A stretch of DNA of 64,000 nt from contig JAUJYZ010000753.1 in the NCBI GenBank assembly GCA_033675265.1, positions 118,501 through 182,500 of the forward strand. Reading direction: 5' to 3'. The notes under the pieces were generated by a model. That model ran no database searches. It worked only from the letters and a program-made list of their open reading frames with translations, and was not told the origin of the DNA. A program made the position numbers and the translations under genes. Source of the stretch: Actinostola sp. cb2023. Taxonomy: Eukaryota > Cnidaria > Anthozoa > Actiniaria > Actinostolidae. Each line of letters opens with the position of its first letter. The first letter of the stretch is position 1. This document shows, piece by piece, positions 20,761 through 31,508 of the stretch.

Positions 20761-21150
20761 TTAGTATTAGTATTAGGGAAGACTTTATATTAATCAAGTA
20801 CCTTGGGGTTAGGTTTAGGGTTAGTATTAGTATTAGGGAAGACTTTATATTAATCAAGTACCTTGGGGTTAGGTTTAGGGTTAGTATTAGTATTAGGGAA
20901 GACTTTATAGTAATCAAGTACCTTGGGGTTAGGTTTAGGGTTAGTATTAGTATTAGGGAAGACTTTATAGTAATCAAGTACCTTGGGGTTAGGTTTAGGG
21001 TTAGTATTAGTATTAGGGAAGACTTTATAGTAATCAAGTACCTTGGGGTTAGGTTTAGGGTTAGTATTAGTATTAGGGAAGACTTTATAGTAATCAAGTA
21101 CCTTGGGGTTAGGTTTAGGGTTAGTATTAGGGGAGACTTTATGTTAGGTT
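20757..21150. repeat. 60-bp telomere-like tandem repeat, 6 copies
   Basis: Exact 60-bp period from 20,760 to ~21,120. Each unit contains GGTTAGGTTTAGGGTTAG and TTAGTATTAGGG, i.e. degenerate TTAGGG words, plus GACTTTATA and AAGTACCTT. Copies 3-6 are essentially identical. Open in several frames only because the period is divisible by three. Confidence 0.95.
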
Positions 21151-22550
21151 TAGGTTTATTAATAATGTGCAATGCATTACTACCAACGAAATCTTGGATG
21201 GTCAAGTGGTTAAGGTCTTGGGATAGCAAGACATCACATGTGTACATCACATCTCTGTCACTTCTCAAACTCATTAATAATCGATTAGCTCAATAATCAT
21301 TCAACTGCTCTCGCGATTCGGATCAGGTGGATGTATCTTGATACCGGAGGAAGATCGACACTGATTAGTTTTTCTAGTTAATTACTGAGGAATATATTTG
21401 TTTACAAAATTGGGATACAGATTATTTCTAAAATTTACCCACGATTATTCAACCCTCCCCCCTCCCCTAACAGCACCCCCCCCCCCCCCCCCCTTAAGTC
21501 CCCCCTAAACAGGGCCTCTTAAATAGTTGGTGTTTGGCATAAATCCAGCGGTGGGAGGTTATTCCCTAGTTCAGGAGCAGATATAGAATAAAACGACTCG
21601 ATGAAACTCGATGCAGACAATCATGAGCAAGCAGCCCTCGGTTGAGCACGTACGCCGCTCTCGGTAATACGAAGTGATAGGGCGATTTCTTTACTCTGGT
21701 GGTGATTGGTTCCGAAGTTTATCTATCAGCGAGATTTCTCTACTTGGGTGGTGATTGGTTCCGAATTTTATCTATTGTTACTTACTTATTTACTTTTGGA
21801 AAACTCAGACGATGGCAATAGTGGCTAGCTGCGCAAGCGCAGTAGCCACAAAAAGCACAGAGTACCCCCAGAACTTCCCAAAGCTTATTCCCACTATATT
21901 ATTCCCCACATTTCAGGTTTACCTCGGTGTAAAAACCTCACAACTGACGTAATTGCTTTTTTTCTCTTCACTGCATGTTTCAACTCACTTCGTTCTAAGT
22001 TCTGAAGATCTCTAAACCCTTTGCAATACTAGTACTGGATCGATGAATCCATATCTATGAATTATTGTGGTTATTTTGAAAATTAGCGATTCAGTAGTCT
22101 TACAGCGTTTGTATGTAAGGTTCTTACACCGAAGTCATGCCAAATTATCCTTTGTTTTGGAAAATGGAAGCTGGATGCAATGTTCAATGCACTGGTCGTG
22201 AAACCACAAAAACCCGTTCAAACCTGTTGTACAATCATTTCCAAACTTGCAAAGATACAAAATTGATGCCCACCTTTCAGTCGGTTTCTTTTAATCTCCA
22301 TTTGATTGTTCTCTGCCAATGACTTTTATTTCATAAAAGTTAATTACAAATTCTATTCCATTTCTACTGGTTTCTGAATGAACTCAATCTACAAATATGA
22401 CAACATACATATGTGTACACCATACACTTTGTGACTGGCGTCTAATATAATTTAACTATTTAGTACAGAATGTTGCATGGTTTTAGTGTTTCTACACTCT
22501 GCGACCTCATGTTTACACTAGCCAGCTTTACCAAGATACAAACCAGAAAA
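21150..22550. other. Intergenic spacer, no gene seen
   Basis: Contains C homopolymer runs (~21,474-21,493) and a two-copy ~57-bp direct repeat (TGGTGGTGATTGGTTCCGAA, ~21,695-21,765). Otherwise unique AT-rich sequence. Small ORFs here show no protein-like features. Confidence 0.5.
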
Positions 22551-22554
22551 TGCA

Positions 22555-22800
22555 ACTTTAGTCAAACCTCTATTTTATGCGGCAACCCTCGGGAGTTTGC
22601 AGGTCTTGCATGACATTGTAATCCAACGAAAACTTCAATTTTTGCTAACTTTGGTGTGCTCTTTTCAAATACCGTATTATATTTTTGTTTTGTTTGATTA
22701 AAATGTCACGCAAGACCTGCAAACTCATTGGCAAGTGGCCACTAAATAGAGGTTGGCCGCTTAGAGTGATTTCACTTAACCCATGACATAACAATAGATC
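22555..22800. mobile_element. AAACCTCTATT-type element with inner foldback
   Basis: Left CAAACCTCTATTTTATGCGG and right AATAGAGGTTGGCCGCTTAG are inverse relatives of the ends at 37,061 and 44,122. An inner pair TTTGCAGGTCTTGC(A/G)TGACA and its complement (22,598 / 22,710) resembles sequence at 15,790-15,900. Confidence 0.6.
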
Positions 22801-22879
22801 ATTGTTAGAGTAATAGACATTAGTAGACCTTAAGTTGAAAATGTGGTAGTTGTAGTCAGGCATGTTAAGCGAAAAATAA

Positions 22880-23058
22880 AAACTAGAAATGTTGTCACTG
22901 ACTAGAAATTTAATTTATACGTTTCGGTTGATGCTACAACCTTCCTCAGCCTGTCATACTCATGAGTATGGTGAGTACTAGCTGCTGAGGAAGGTTGTAG
23001 CATCAACCGAAACGTCCAAATTAAATTTCTAGTCAGTGACAACATTTCTAGTTTTTCA
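22880..23058. mobile_element. Palindrome holding two head-to-head hammerhead-like motifs
   Basis: Arms of ~80 nt (CTAGAAATGTTGTCACTGAC and inverse) flank a short centre with CATACTCATGAGTATG. Each arm carries CTGAGGA, a 5-bp stem GGTTG/CAACC with a 6-nt loop, and GAAACGT. This fits the hammerhead consensus CUGANGA-stem II-GAAA. The arrangement suggests an inverted pair of Penelope-like element ends. Confidence 0.6.
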
Positions 23059-23078
23059 TTTTTCGCTTAGTAGACCTT

Positions 23079-23183
23079 AGTTCCATTGTTTTCTTTTGTT
23101 TCTATTTGACTATTACACATTTTAATTGCTACTATAATTTACAAATAGTCAAATAGAAACAAAAGATAACAATGGAATTTTAA
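23079..23183. repeat. Hairpin, ~40-bp arms
   Basis: CCATTGTTTTCTTTTGTTTC and its near-perfect inverse GAAACAAAAGATAACAATGG flank a ~30-nt centre. Immediately adjoins the previous palindrome. Confidence 0.75.
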
Positions 23184-23489
23184 AACGTGGTTAAGTTAAA
23201 CCATTCTAATAGAGGTTTGACTGTATTGTTTCTTGAGCGGTTAACCTTATAGTTTTCTGATTTGTAAAGCTCTCAAGTGTAAACATTATAAATGACCATG
23301 CACACTTGTCAGCAGTTGAAATGGTCGCTTGTGAGAGGCATGCACTTACAAGGGGCAATAGTAACAACCGAAGGGGTTGATGTGTAACAACAGCTAGACA
23401 GTGTGGTGACAGAGATCACTCGTGTTGCTCTTGCACGAAGGTCTCCTTGTGCCAGTTCTAAAAAATATTTATACACGTATTAAAAAAAA

Positions 23490-23745
23490 CGTCATCTGTG
23501 AACTTGACCGTCAGGCCTACGCGACCAGACCGAAAGGGAGCATGGGTATGTCAACATATTTTAATTCTGACATGGCCAATTAAGTTCTGCATTGTACTCT
23601 CGCTTGGTGGTTATAAAAGCACAAATAGACATTCAGATGTTGCTCATGATCAACGTGATCATAAACATCAAAATGTATCATCTAAATTATTATCTACCCA
23701 TGCTGCCTGTCTGTCTAGTCGCATACGCTTCAGTTAAGTTCACAG
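23490..23745. mobile_element. Foldback element, family F, copy 1
   Basis: TGTGAACTTGACCGTCAGGC, then CTACGCGACCAGACCGAAAG at the left, with diverged inverses (TCTAGTCGCATACG, AGTTCACAGA) at the right. A better-preserved copy is at 26,326-26,607. Confidence 0.65.
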
Positions 23746-24277
23746 ACAATGTTGTTTGAAATAGGTGTTACTGTGTATAAGAAATGCAAATATAAAGTAT
23801 TGTTGTTGTCTAACAACTGCAATTAAATGCATGGTACTTTTTAAAAAGTACCAAACCCTTCAATAAAAGGATCAATATTGAGACCGTTTGGTATTAAAAA
23901 TATAACCTTTTATAAAACTATCATCTTCACTACAGGAAATATCCTCAGGGGTCCCCCAGTGGGGATATACATTTTTGACCCCTGTCCTCTCTGGTGAGGG
24001 GAGTATGCCATAAGATCTATAGAGAAGTGTCTGCCTTATAGAGAGAGCTGATTGACTGTGAGCCAGACACCTTTGTCTGGCCCCTGCTGCACTTCGAAAA
24101 GCCTTGTTGGGAAATGTCCAGAAAAGTATGTACATTTATCGTATGACCCGTATTTGAATAAAACCATTGGAAAAAGTTACGTGATAGGGCCTGGACATGA
24201 TGGCATAAGATAGTCCAGAAAAAGCCATATTTACTGACTAGCATGCTCTTAATAAAACCATTGGAAATAGAGGGTTG

Positions 24278-24958
24278 CTCAAGGTACTTTAAGGCCTGGT
24301 TCAAAAAGGCAATTTGGAAAATCACATTTCTTGTAATAACTCGCTGCTCTAATTTACTTAGGCACTCATATTTAGGCATAAGGTTATATACAAGATTTGA
24401 GACAATTTGGATCTAACAATTGTGACGTCATGTGGTCACGTGACCTTATGGAGGAAAATATAGTTTTTCTTAAATGCGGTCGCGAATTCAATTCACAATG
24501 AAATACCTTTTACGTAATAGAGTTAAGGATAACCAGTTAAACAAGATAGCGTTTAGAAAACCTCGGAATTATATATAGTTTAAGAGAAAACTACAGAAAT
24601 ATAATCTGATGAAATGGTCACGTGACCTCTTTTCCGAAATATTCTCCTTGCAAAAAGCGGGAGACAGGTTTTCTAAACGAGGGTTAATAGATGATCATAA
24701 ACGTGATTATACACAACTATTTGCTTTCACTTTCCTCTTAAACTGGCGACCGCATTTTATATTTTGTTTTCAAAATTCTTTGTCACGTGGTTAACCACGT
24801 GATACGCTGTTTTGGATTGCATTCTCTTAAATGAGTAGAGGATATAAAACTCTCAAGCTGTGCCAAGTTTTGTGATGTTTAGTCAAAATGATTAGACATA
24901 ATAATGTTTTTCGTTTTTCTGCTATTTAAGGCTTGAACCAGGCCTTAAGTACCTTGAG
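24278..24958. mobile_element. TIR element, ~680 bp
   Basis: Ends CTCAAGGTACTTTAAGGCCT and inverse AGGCCTTAAGTACCTTGAG. The interior is unique apart from GTCACGTGACC words; no ORF of interest. Confidence 0.8.
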
Positions 24959-25106
24959 TGGGTGGCTCATATGATAAAATGCTTATTGACTGAGTTTAGG
25001 TCGGGATGGACAGGAACATATTTGGCTCTTGGTCATTACGGCCATGACCTCGAGCTAAATATCTTCCCATCCAGCCTCCCACTCGATCAATAAGTACATA
25101 GTATGT

Positions 25107-25567
25107 ACATGTATGTAGCTAGGGACCGCAGAGATGGGGGGAGGGGCATTTTTGCCAAAAAGGTTGTCACAATACGTTCGTTGTTGTCTGATATACACCT
25201 ATTCCAAATATCGTTGTCCGGGCCAAAAGCAACAAGCAAGAAGCTGACGACCGCAAAGGACTTTGGGAATCTCCTAATTAATTAATTTATCCGTGGTACT
25301 TGAGAATTAAGTTATCCCTACGAGCGTTGAATAGCAATCATTTGGAACTATTCGGCCATTTGAAAATGCATGTTGTCAAAATGTCTACAGATGAATAAAT
25401 GAATAAGGAGAAAGTCCCAATGCCCATTGCGGTCGTCAGCTTCTTGCTTGTTGCTTTTGGCGCGGACAACGATTTTTGGAATAGGTGTATACTAGGCTAC
25501 TAGTATATAAGCATCCCCTCCCCCCACCCCACTTTCAAGGGTGCCCCACGGTCCCTGGTATGTATGT
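25107..25567. mobile_element. Foldback element, ~460 bp
   Basis: Inverse pairs TGTATGTAGCTAGGGACCG / CGGTCCCTGGTATGTATGT at the ends and AACAAGCAAGAAGCTGACGA / TCGTCAGCTTCTTGCTTGTT inside. No coding capacity. Confidence 0.8.
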
Positions 25568-25924
25568 AGGTTCAAATGAATGCCAAGTCATTCAGATTTT
25601 CTTTCTGATCTGACATCTATTTCAAATCTTGTAACATATGTAAATAATTTGTACATGCATCGAGGCATCAATTGGGCTTGGACACATGCAGGGTCTCCGA
25701 ATTGACCATTGTTTTAGATATTTTACAGCAATTATTATGCTAGCAAGGAAAACAGCATAGATTTAAGTACTCTTGTAAAGTATTAGACCTACAAGTTAGT
25801 GCAAAAATAATTAAAAATATATATTATCTGTCAAGAAAGGTAATTTGAACTGTGCTCCAAACTCTTTACAAATCTGCTTTTCTCATATAATTTGAATTCT
25901 TGTGTTTTTCAAAAAGACAAATAC

Positions 25925-26195
25925 AGTTGAACCTTTACTAATGGCCACTTCCCCACAACGGCCACCTCTCTGTATAGTAATAGCCAGAGTTTTTTGTCAT
26001 TGCAGCAACAGTTGAGCCCCTCCTCAAAGGCACCCTCGGGACACAATTTTGTGTCTGTTGTGTAGAGATGGTTATTGTGGAGAGGTTTCAAGAACAATAT
26101 ATGTAGGGGCTACAGCTTGTACTTGGGACAAAAAAACATTACAGGTGGCCATTGTGGGGACGTGGGCACCTTAGTAGAGGTTCGATTGTATATTG
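25925..26195. mobile_element. AACCTCTATT-family related element
   Basis: Left TACAGTTGAACCTTTACTAA and right TAGTAGAGGTTCGATTGTA are inverse relatives of the CAAACCTCTATT termini, with GGCCAC(T/C) words in the interior. Confidence 0.6.
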
Positions 26196-26325
26196 ATAAA
26201 TATAATCCAGGTAAAAAATCCATGTTCCACACACAACAACATTACAACAACTACTACTACTGTATATGTGTGAATGCCATTTCTAATGCAACATGGATAT
26301 AGGATTAGAGTGAATACATACAGCT

Positions 26326-26607
26326 AATTCAGAAAACGTTGTCGGCGATCGACTTCAAGCCTACGCGACTAGACCGAAAAGGAGTATGGGTAGATATGAT
26401 AATTTAATTTACTTGCATGCTTTTTGTATTTGGTGACAATGGCAGGTGAATCTGTAAATGTATGCCTATGCGTTTTAAAACAAGGAAACCGAAGCAGAGA
26501 GACGTTCCTTTTGACAGTGTATTTATAGACTCATTGATTTTTACCCATACTCCTTTTCGGTCTAGTCGCGTAGGCTTGAAGTCGATCGCCGACAACGTTT
26601 TCTGAAT
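26326..26607. mobile_element. Foldback element, family F, copy 2, at the kinesin 3' end
   Basis: Arms of ~70 bp (AAAACGTTGTCGGCGATCGA with CTACGCGACTAGACCGAAAA, and their inverse) are nearly perfect. It starts 61 nt downstream of the kinesin stop codon, so it probably forms a strong hairpin in, or marks the end of, that gene's 3' UTR. Confidence 0.85.
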
Positions 26608-26667
26608 GAGCTGTATACAACATAAAACCTGCACGACGTCACACATTCCACAGAAAGGAAGTACATC

Positions 26668-29600
26668 CTAGCCCTTCTTGCATCTCCGATATCGTCTGAA
26701 GGCCCTTTGTATGACTTCCACAGCATTCAGAACTTCCCGTATTCGTTTTGCTCTCTCGAGCTGCTGCCTTCGAGCCTTCATTACAACTGGATATATTTTG
26801 GGTTTTGCAACAACTTCCTGAGAAGCATTGTTGGCACAGGTCTCTGACGAAGCTTTAGTACTTCCTGTAGAGCAGCTAGCAGCCATTACAGGATATGTAG
26901 ATGGAGTTCTTTCATTCTTCATAACAGGTGGAAGCCTGTCTCTGACAGAACTATGTGAAACATCATTGTTCTGTTTCTGAATTCCTCGACTACAACCTTT
27001 AGGTGATGAATTACAAGTCGTTTGGTGTACATGTCTTTGTAGGTTAGGGCTTATAGCGAAGTCATCATTCTTAAAGCTTGAAGCTCGATACGCTTCACTG
27101 TTTGTGCGCAAAATGAAACCATTATTTGGTTCAAAGTCATAGTGAGACACCGGTCTAGAAGGTAAGCATAAAGCAGGCCGCCGTGTTCGTGATCGAGATT
27201 TTGAAGGAGTGACATGGTCATTCTTATTCAACGATAATGGCTCTACCGCGTTTGAAACACGAGAACCAACAGATTTAATCAAACCTTTACCTCTCACCTC
27301 CTTTGCTGCAGATGTCTTGCTTTCAGTATTACTTGACGTAGGGAGTGTTCCATCTGGGACGTTGCTAGGTGATGAAGTTTGTTTATTTTTGCTTGGCAAA
27401 CTGTTGCTAGGCAGAAATTGTTTGTGTGACACAATAGGAGGCATAGTACATCTTCTTGCTCCAACTGATGATGTCCTAGCAGTTCTTGGAGCCAGTAATT
27501 GTGATCTTTTAGACTGTCTAGTTGGAGGAGACTTGGTGGTACTGGGCTTACTTTTCCTCTTTGTATTTGGCCATATCACTCTTCTTTCCAATGCTGAAAG
27601 AGTTCGAACGTGGCTCTTTTTTTGTGTTTTTGTGTCACAGGGGCTTTCCACTTTTGATACGTTCTTGCCTGGCTGCTGTTTGTAAACATCGTGTTGCTGC
27701 ATCTCACTGTCAAATATGATCGATTCAACAGGTGATATGCAAGGACTGCTTGTATCGAATGAGTGCACACTACCGTCGTCAGTAGATAGCTCTTGCTCAT
27801 GGGCTAGTGAACTGGGAGGATCGGACTGGAGCTTACCAAATGATGGAAGAATCCCGGGGGCAAGTTTCTCCCTGAAGATCAACAGTTGTAATCTCGTAGA
27901 ACATTCTTGCAGCTCCAACGTTCGACTTGTAAACCCTGGGTCACTTTTTGTAACTCGTGAAGGGCCCTAAAGGAAACATTTTTAAATTATATGGTGAATT
28001 GTAGATACGCAATAATAATAAGAAGAAGAAGAAGAAGAAGAAGTCATGTCATGTTTGCATACATGTATTAACTGTTGCTAGGAGGTAATAATTTATTGAA
28101 AATCGAAAATTTTCAAAGCTTAAACTTTGAGACAAATATTACTTAGAAATACTAAATATCTATAGGAAGTGTGCAATTTAGAAAAGCGTGAAATAGTACT
28201 AACTTTAAATAGTACTAAATATAGGTATTTCTATTGTTTTCTATTGTTTCATTAGTGCTATTTAGTACTAATTAGTGATTTAGTTTTCAAGCTTTTCTAA
28301 ATTGCACTCAAGCTAGAGAAAACTTTAATTTGCTGTATTTAGGTTGAATGTTAACCGAATTTCTGGTGTTTCAATCGTTGAGCACAACACAGGAAGCCCA
28401 CATTTCAATGATCGTTTTTACCTACTTCTAGATTTCTGTTTGTAACAGAATTCAGACCATATATAGCTCTAGAGATGTAATATACTTGAGTGAAGAAATA
28501 GTTTCAGATTTTCACAAATTGAGTGGGAAAATCGACTTTGAATGTCATCCTTTTGGCGGGTTACCTGTGGTGTCGCACATACCACAGGAAGCCCACGGAG
28601 ATGTGGAAATTCTTCTTGCCTAACTGATGATGCCCTGGGAGTTCTTCATCTTCATCAGTCACATCTAGAGGTCAGGGTCAGATAATATTTTGGTTTCACC
28701 TTTCCTTTTAGCAAGCAAGGATGGCTTAGTTGGTTGGTGTGTGGCCTACTAAGCAAGAGGTGCACGGTTCGATTCACATCCTTGTTTTTGTAAAATGGAG
28801 CACTGCATGATGGAGGGAGGGGAGTAAAGTGCGCACCGTCGGCCTCAAGTTTATTAGTACAGTGTATATGAGTACTATTACGAGTTACCATGTTAAATAA
28901 AGACATTTATTTTACTTTAATACTTTACTTTTAACTAGGAAAACAAACGCTAACAAAGTAGCTGGACGTTTCAATGACATCCTGTCATCATTATCAACAA
29001 TTTTTAATGAGTGACTTGTATAAAACTTTACTTTCTAGGGCTAATATCTAATACTCTAACTTACACTTCAAATTTCCCTTAATTTCTATGAATTAGAATA
29101 CCTTGGTATCTTGAACATGAATTTGATGGTTAGCTACACTTGTTGATGGACTTTCGTGGCGGCTAGGAATTTTTGTTGACTTTGTTTCTACAATTTTCTT
29201 GACGATGAAGAACAATATTTGCTCATTGTCAGCCTGCGATAAAAAATAATCAGTCAGTCAGTGGATGGATGGATCAGTCAGTAAGTCAGTCAGTCAGTGG
29301 ATCAGTCAGTCAGTGAGCCAGCCAGTCAATCATTCAGTGGATCAGTCAGTCAGTCAACGAGCCAGTCAGTCAGTCAGTCAGTAAATCAGTGGATCATGAT
29401 CAGTCAGTCAGTGGATCAGTCAGTCAGTCAGTGGATCAGTCAGTCAGTGGATCAGTCAGTCAGTCATTCAGTCAGTGGATCAGTCAGTGATCAGTGGATC
29501 AGTCAGTCAGTGGATCAGTCAGTCAGTCAGTGGATCAGTCAGTCAGTCGTTCAGTCAGTGGATCAGTCAGTCAGTCGTTCAGTCAGTGGATCAGTCAGTC

Positions 29601-30651
29601 AGTGGATCAGTCAGTCAGTGGATCAGTCAGTCAGTCGTTCAGTCAGTGGATCAGTCAGTCAGTGGATCAGTCAGTCAGTGGATCAGTCAGTCAGTGGATC
29701 AGTCAGTCAGTCAGTTCAGTCAGTCAGTCAGTCATGGATCAGTCAATCAGTGGATCAGTCAGTCAGTGGATCAGTCAGTCAATCAGTGGATCAGTCAGTC
29801 AGTGGATCAGTCAGTCAATCAGTGGATCAGGCAATCAGTGGATCAGGCAATCAGTGGATCAGTCAGTCAGTGGATCAGTCAGTCAATCAGTGGATCAGGC
29901 AATCAGTGGATCAGTCAATCAGTGGATCAGTCAGTCAGTGGATCAGTCAATCAGTGGATCAGTGGATCAGTCAGTCAGTGGATCAGTCAGTCAGTGGATC
30001 AGTCAGTCAGTGGATCAGTCAGTCAGTGGATCAGTCAGTCAATCAGTGGATCAGTCAGACAGTGGATCAGTCAGTCATTCAGTGGATCAGTCAGACAGTG
30101 GATCAGTCAGTCAGTCAGTGGATCAGTCAGTCAATCAGTGGATCAGTCAGACAGTGGATCAGTCAGTCAGTCGATCAGTCAGTCGGTCGATCAGTCAGTC
30201 AGTCAGTGGATCAGTCAGTCAGTGGATCAGTCAGTCAGTCAGTGGATCAGTCAGTCATCAGTCAGTCAGTCAGTGGATCAGTCAGTCAGTGGATCAGTCA
30301 GTCAGTGGATCAGTCAGTCAGTGGATCAGTCAGTCATTCAGTGGATCAGTCAGTCAGTGGATCAGTCAATCAGTGGATCAGTCAGTCAGTCAGTAAATAT
30401 TCATTTCCATCCATCCATTCATCCAATCATTCACTCATTCATTCATTTACTTACCTTTTTCCTTGCAAGCTGTTGTTCAGCTACTCTTTCATTGTCAATT
30501 TCATCAAAAGGACAGCCATGTTTCTCCATCACCAGAATGCGTGCCTTTTGGTTGGATAAAGCTGTACTGAGCAACTTGCTCTTTTGACTTCAATAGAACA
30601 AAATATTTGTTAATCATCATCATCAATGTTATTAATATCATCATCACCACC

Positions 30652-30683
<32 letters not shown>

Positions 30684-31471
30684 CATCACTACCTCCATCA
30701 TCACCATCATCACTACCATCATCATCATCACCATCATCACTACCTCCACCATCTCCCTCATCATCAACACTACCATCATCATCATCACTACCTCCATCAT
30801 CACCACCATCATCAACACTACCATCATCATCATCACCATCATCACTACCTCCATCATCACCACCATCATCAACACTACCATCATCACCACCATCATCAAC
30901 ACTACCATCATCACCATCATCACTACCTCCATCATCACCACCATCATCAACACTACCATCATCATCATCACTACCATCATCATAAATAATTGTATTTATA
31001 AAAACGCATCCTCATCACCACTACTAATACATGTATCATCGTCATCACTACTGATACATGTATCATCATCATCATAAACACCACAATCAGTGTCATTACA
31101 AAAATCACGAGAATTCCAATAAACTCACATGAGATTTTCTTTTTGTAGTTCCTGTTCCCATAGCAACAAATCCTTTTGTGAATCTACACCACAGGGTTCC
31201 CAAGACGCACCTCTAGTTTTAGTACCCTGACTAGGCGACACACTTGTAACATTTCTGTCTCTAAACTCAGGCTGCACATGTTGTTCAGAAAAGAAATGCT
31301 GACTAGAAGTTGCACTTGTGACTTTTGTTTCTGTATGGTGTGGGTTGGTAATCTGATCTTTTGTGTTTGAAGCTGACGGACCAAGTATGGAGTCATCATT
31401 TGATCCTCTGTAAGAAACAGTTTGATTTATGAGCCACACGTTTATAAGTGTGTGTAAAAAATAAAAAAAAA

Positions 31472-31508
<37 letters not shown>

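Noticed and set aside
20745..21296. 183- and 179-codon ORFs on opposite strands
   Set aside because: Both come from the 60-bp tandem repeat.
29297..30587. Ser/Gln/Val/Trp-rich ORFs up to 420 codons
   Set aside because: Translations of the CAGT/GGAT satellite; the true coding exon here is on the opposite strand at 30,587-30,455.
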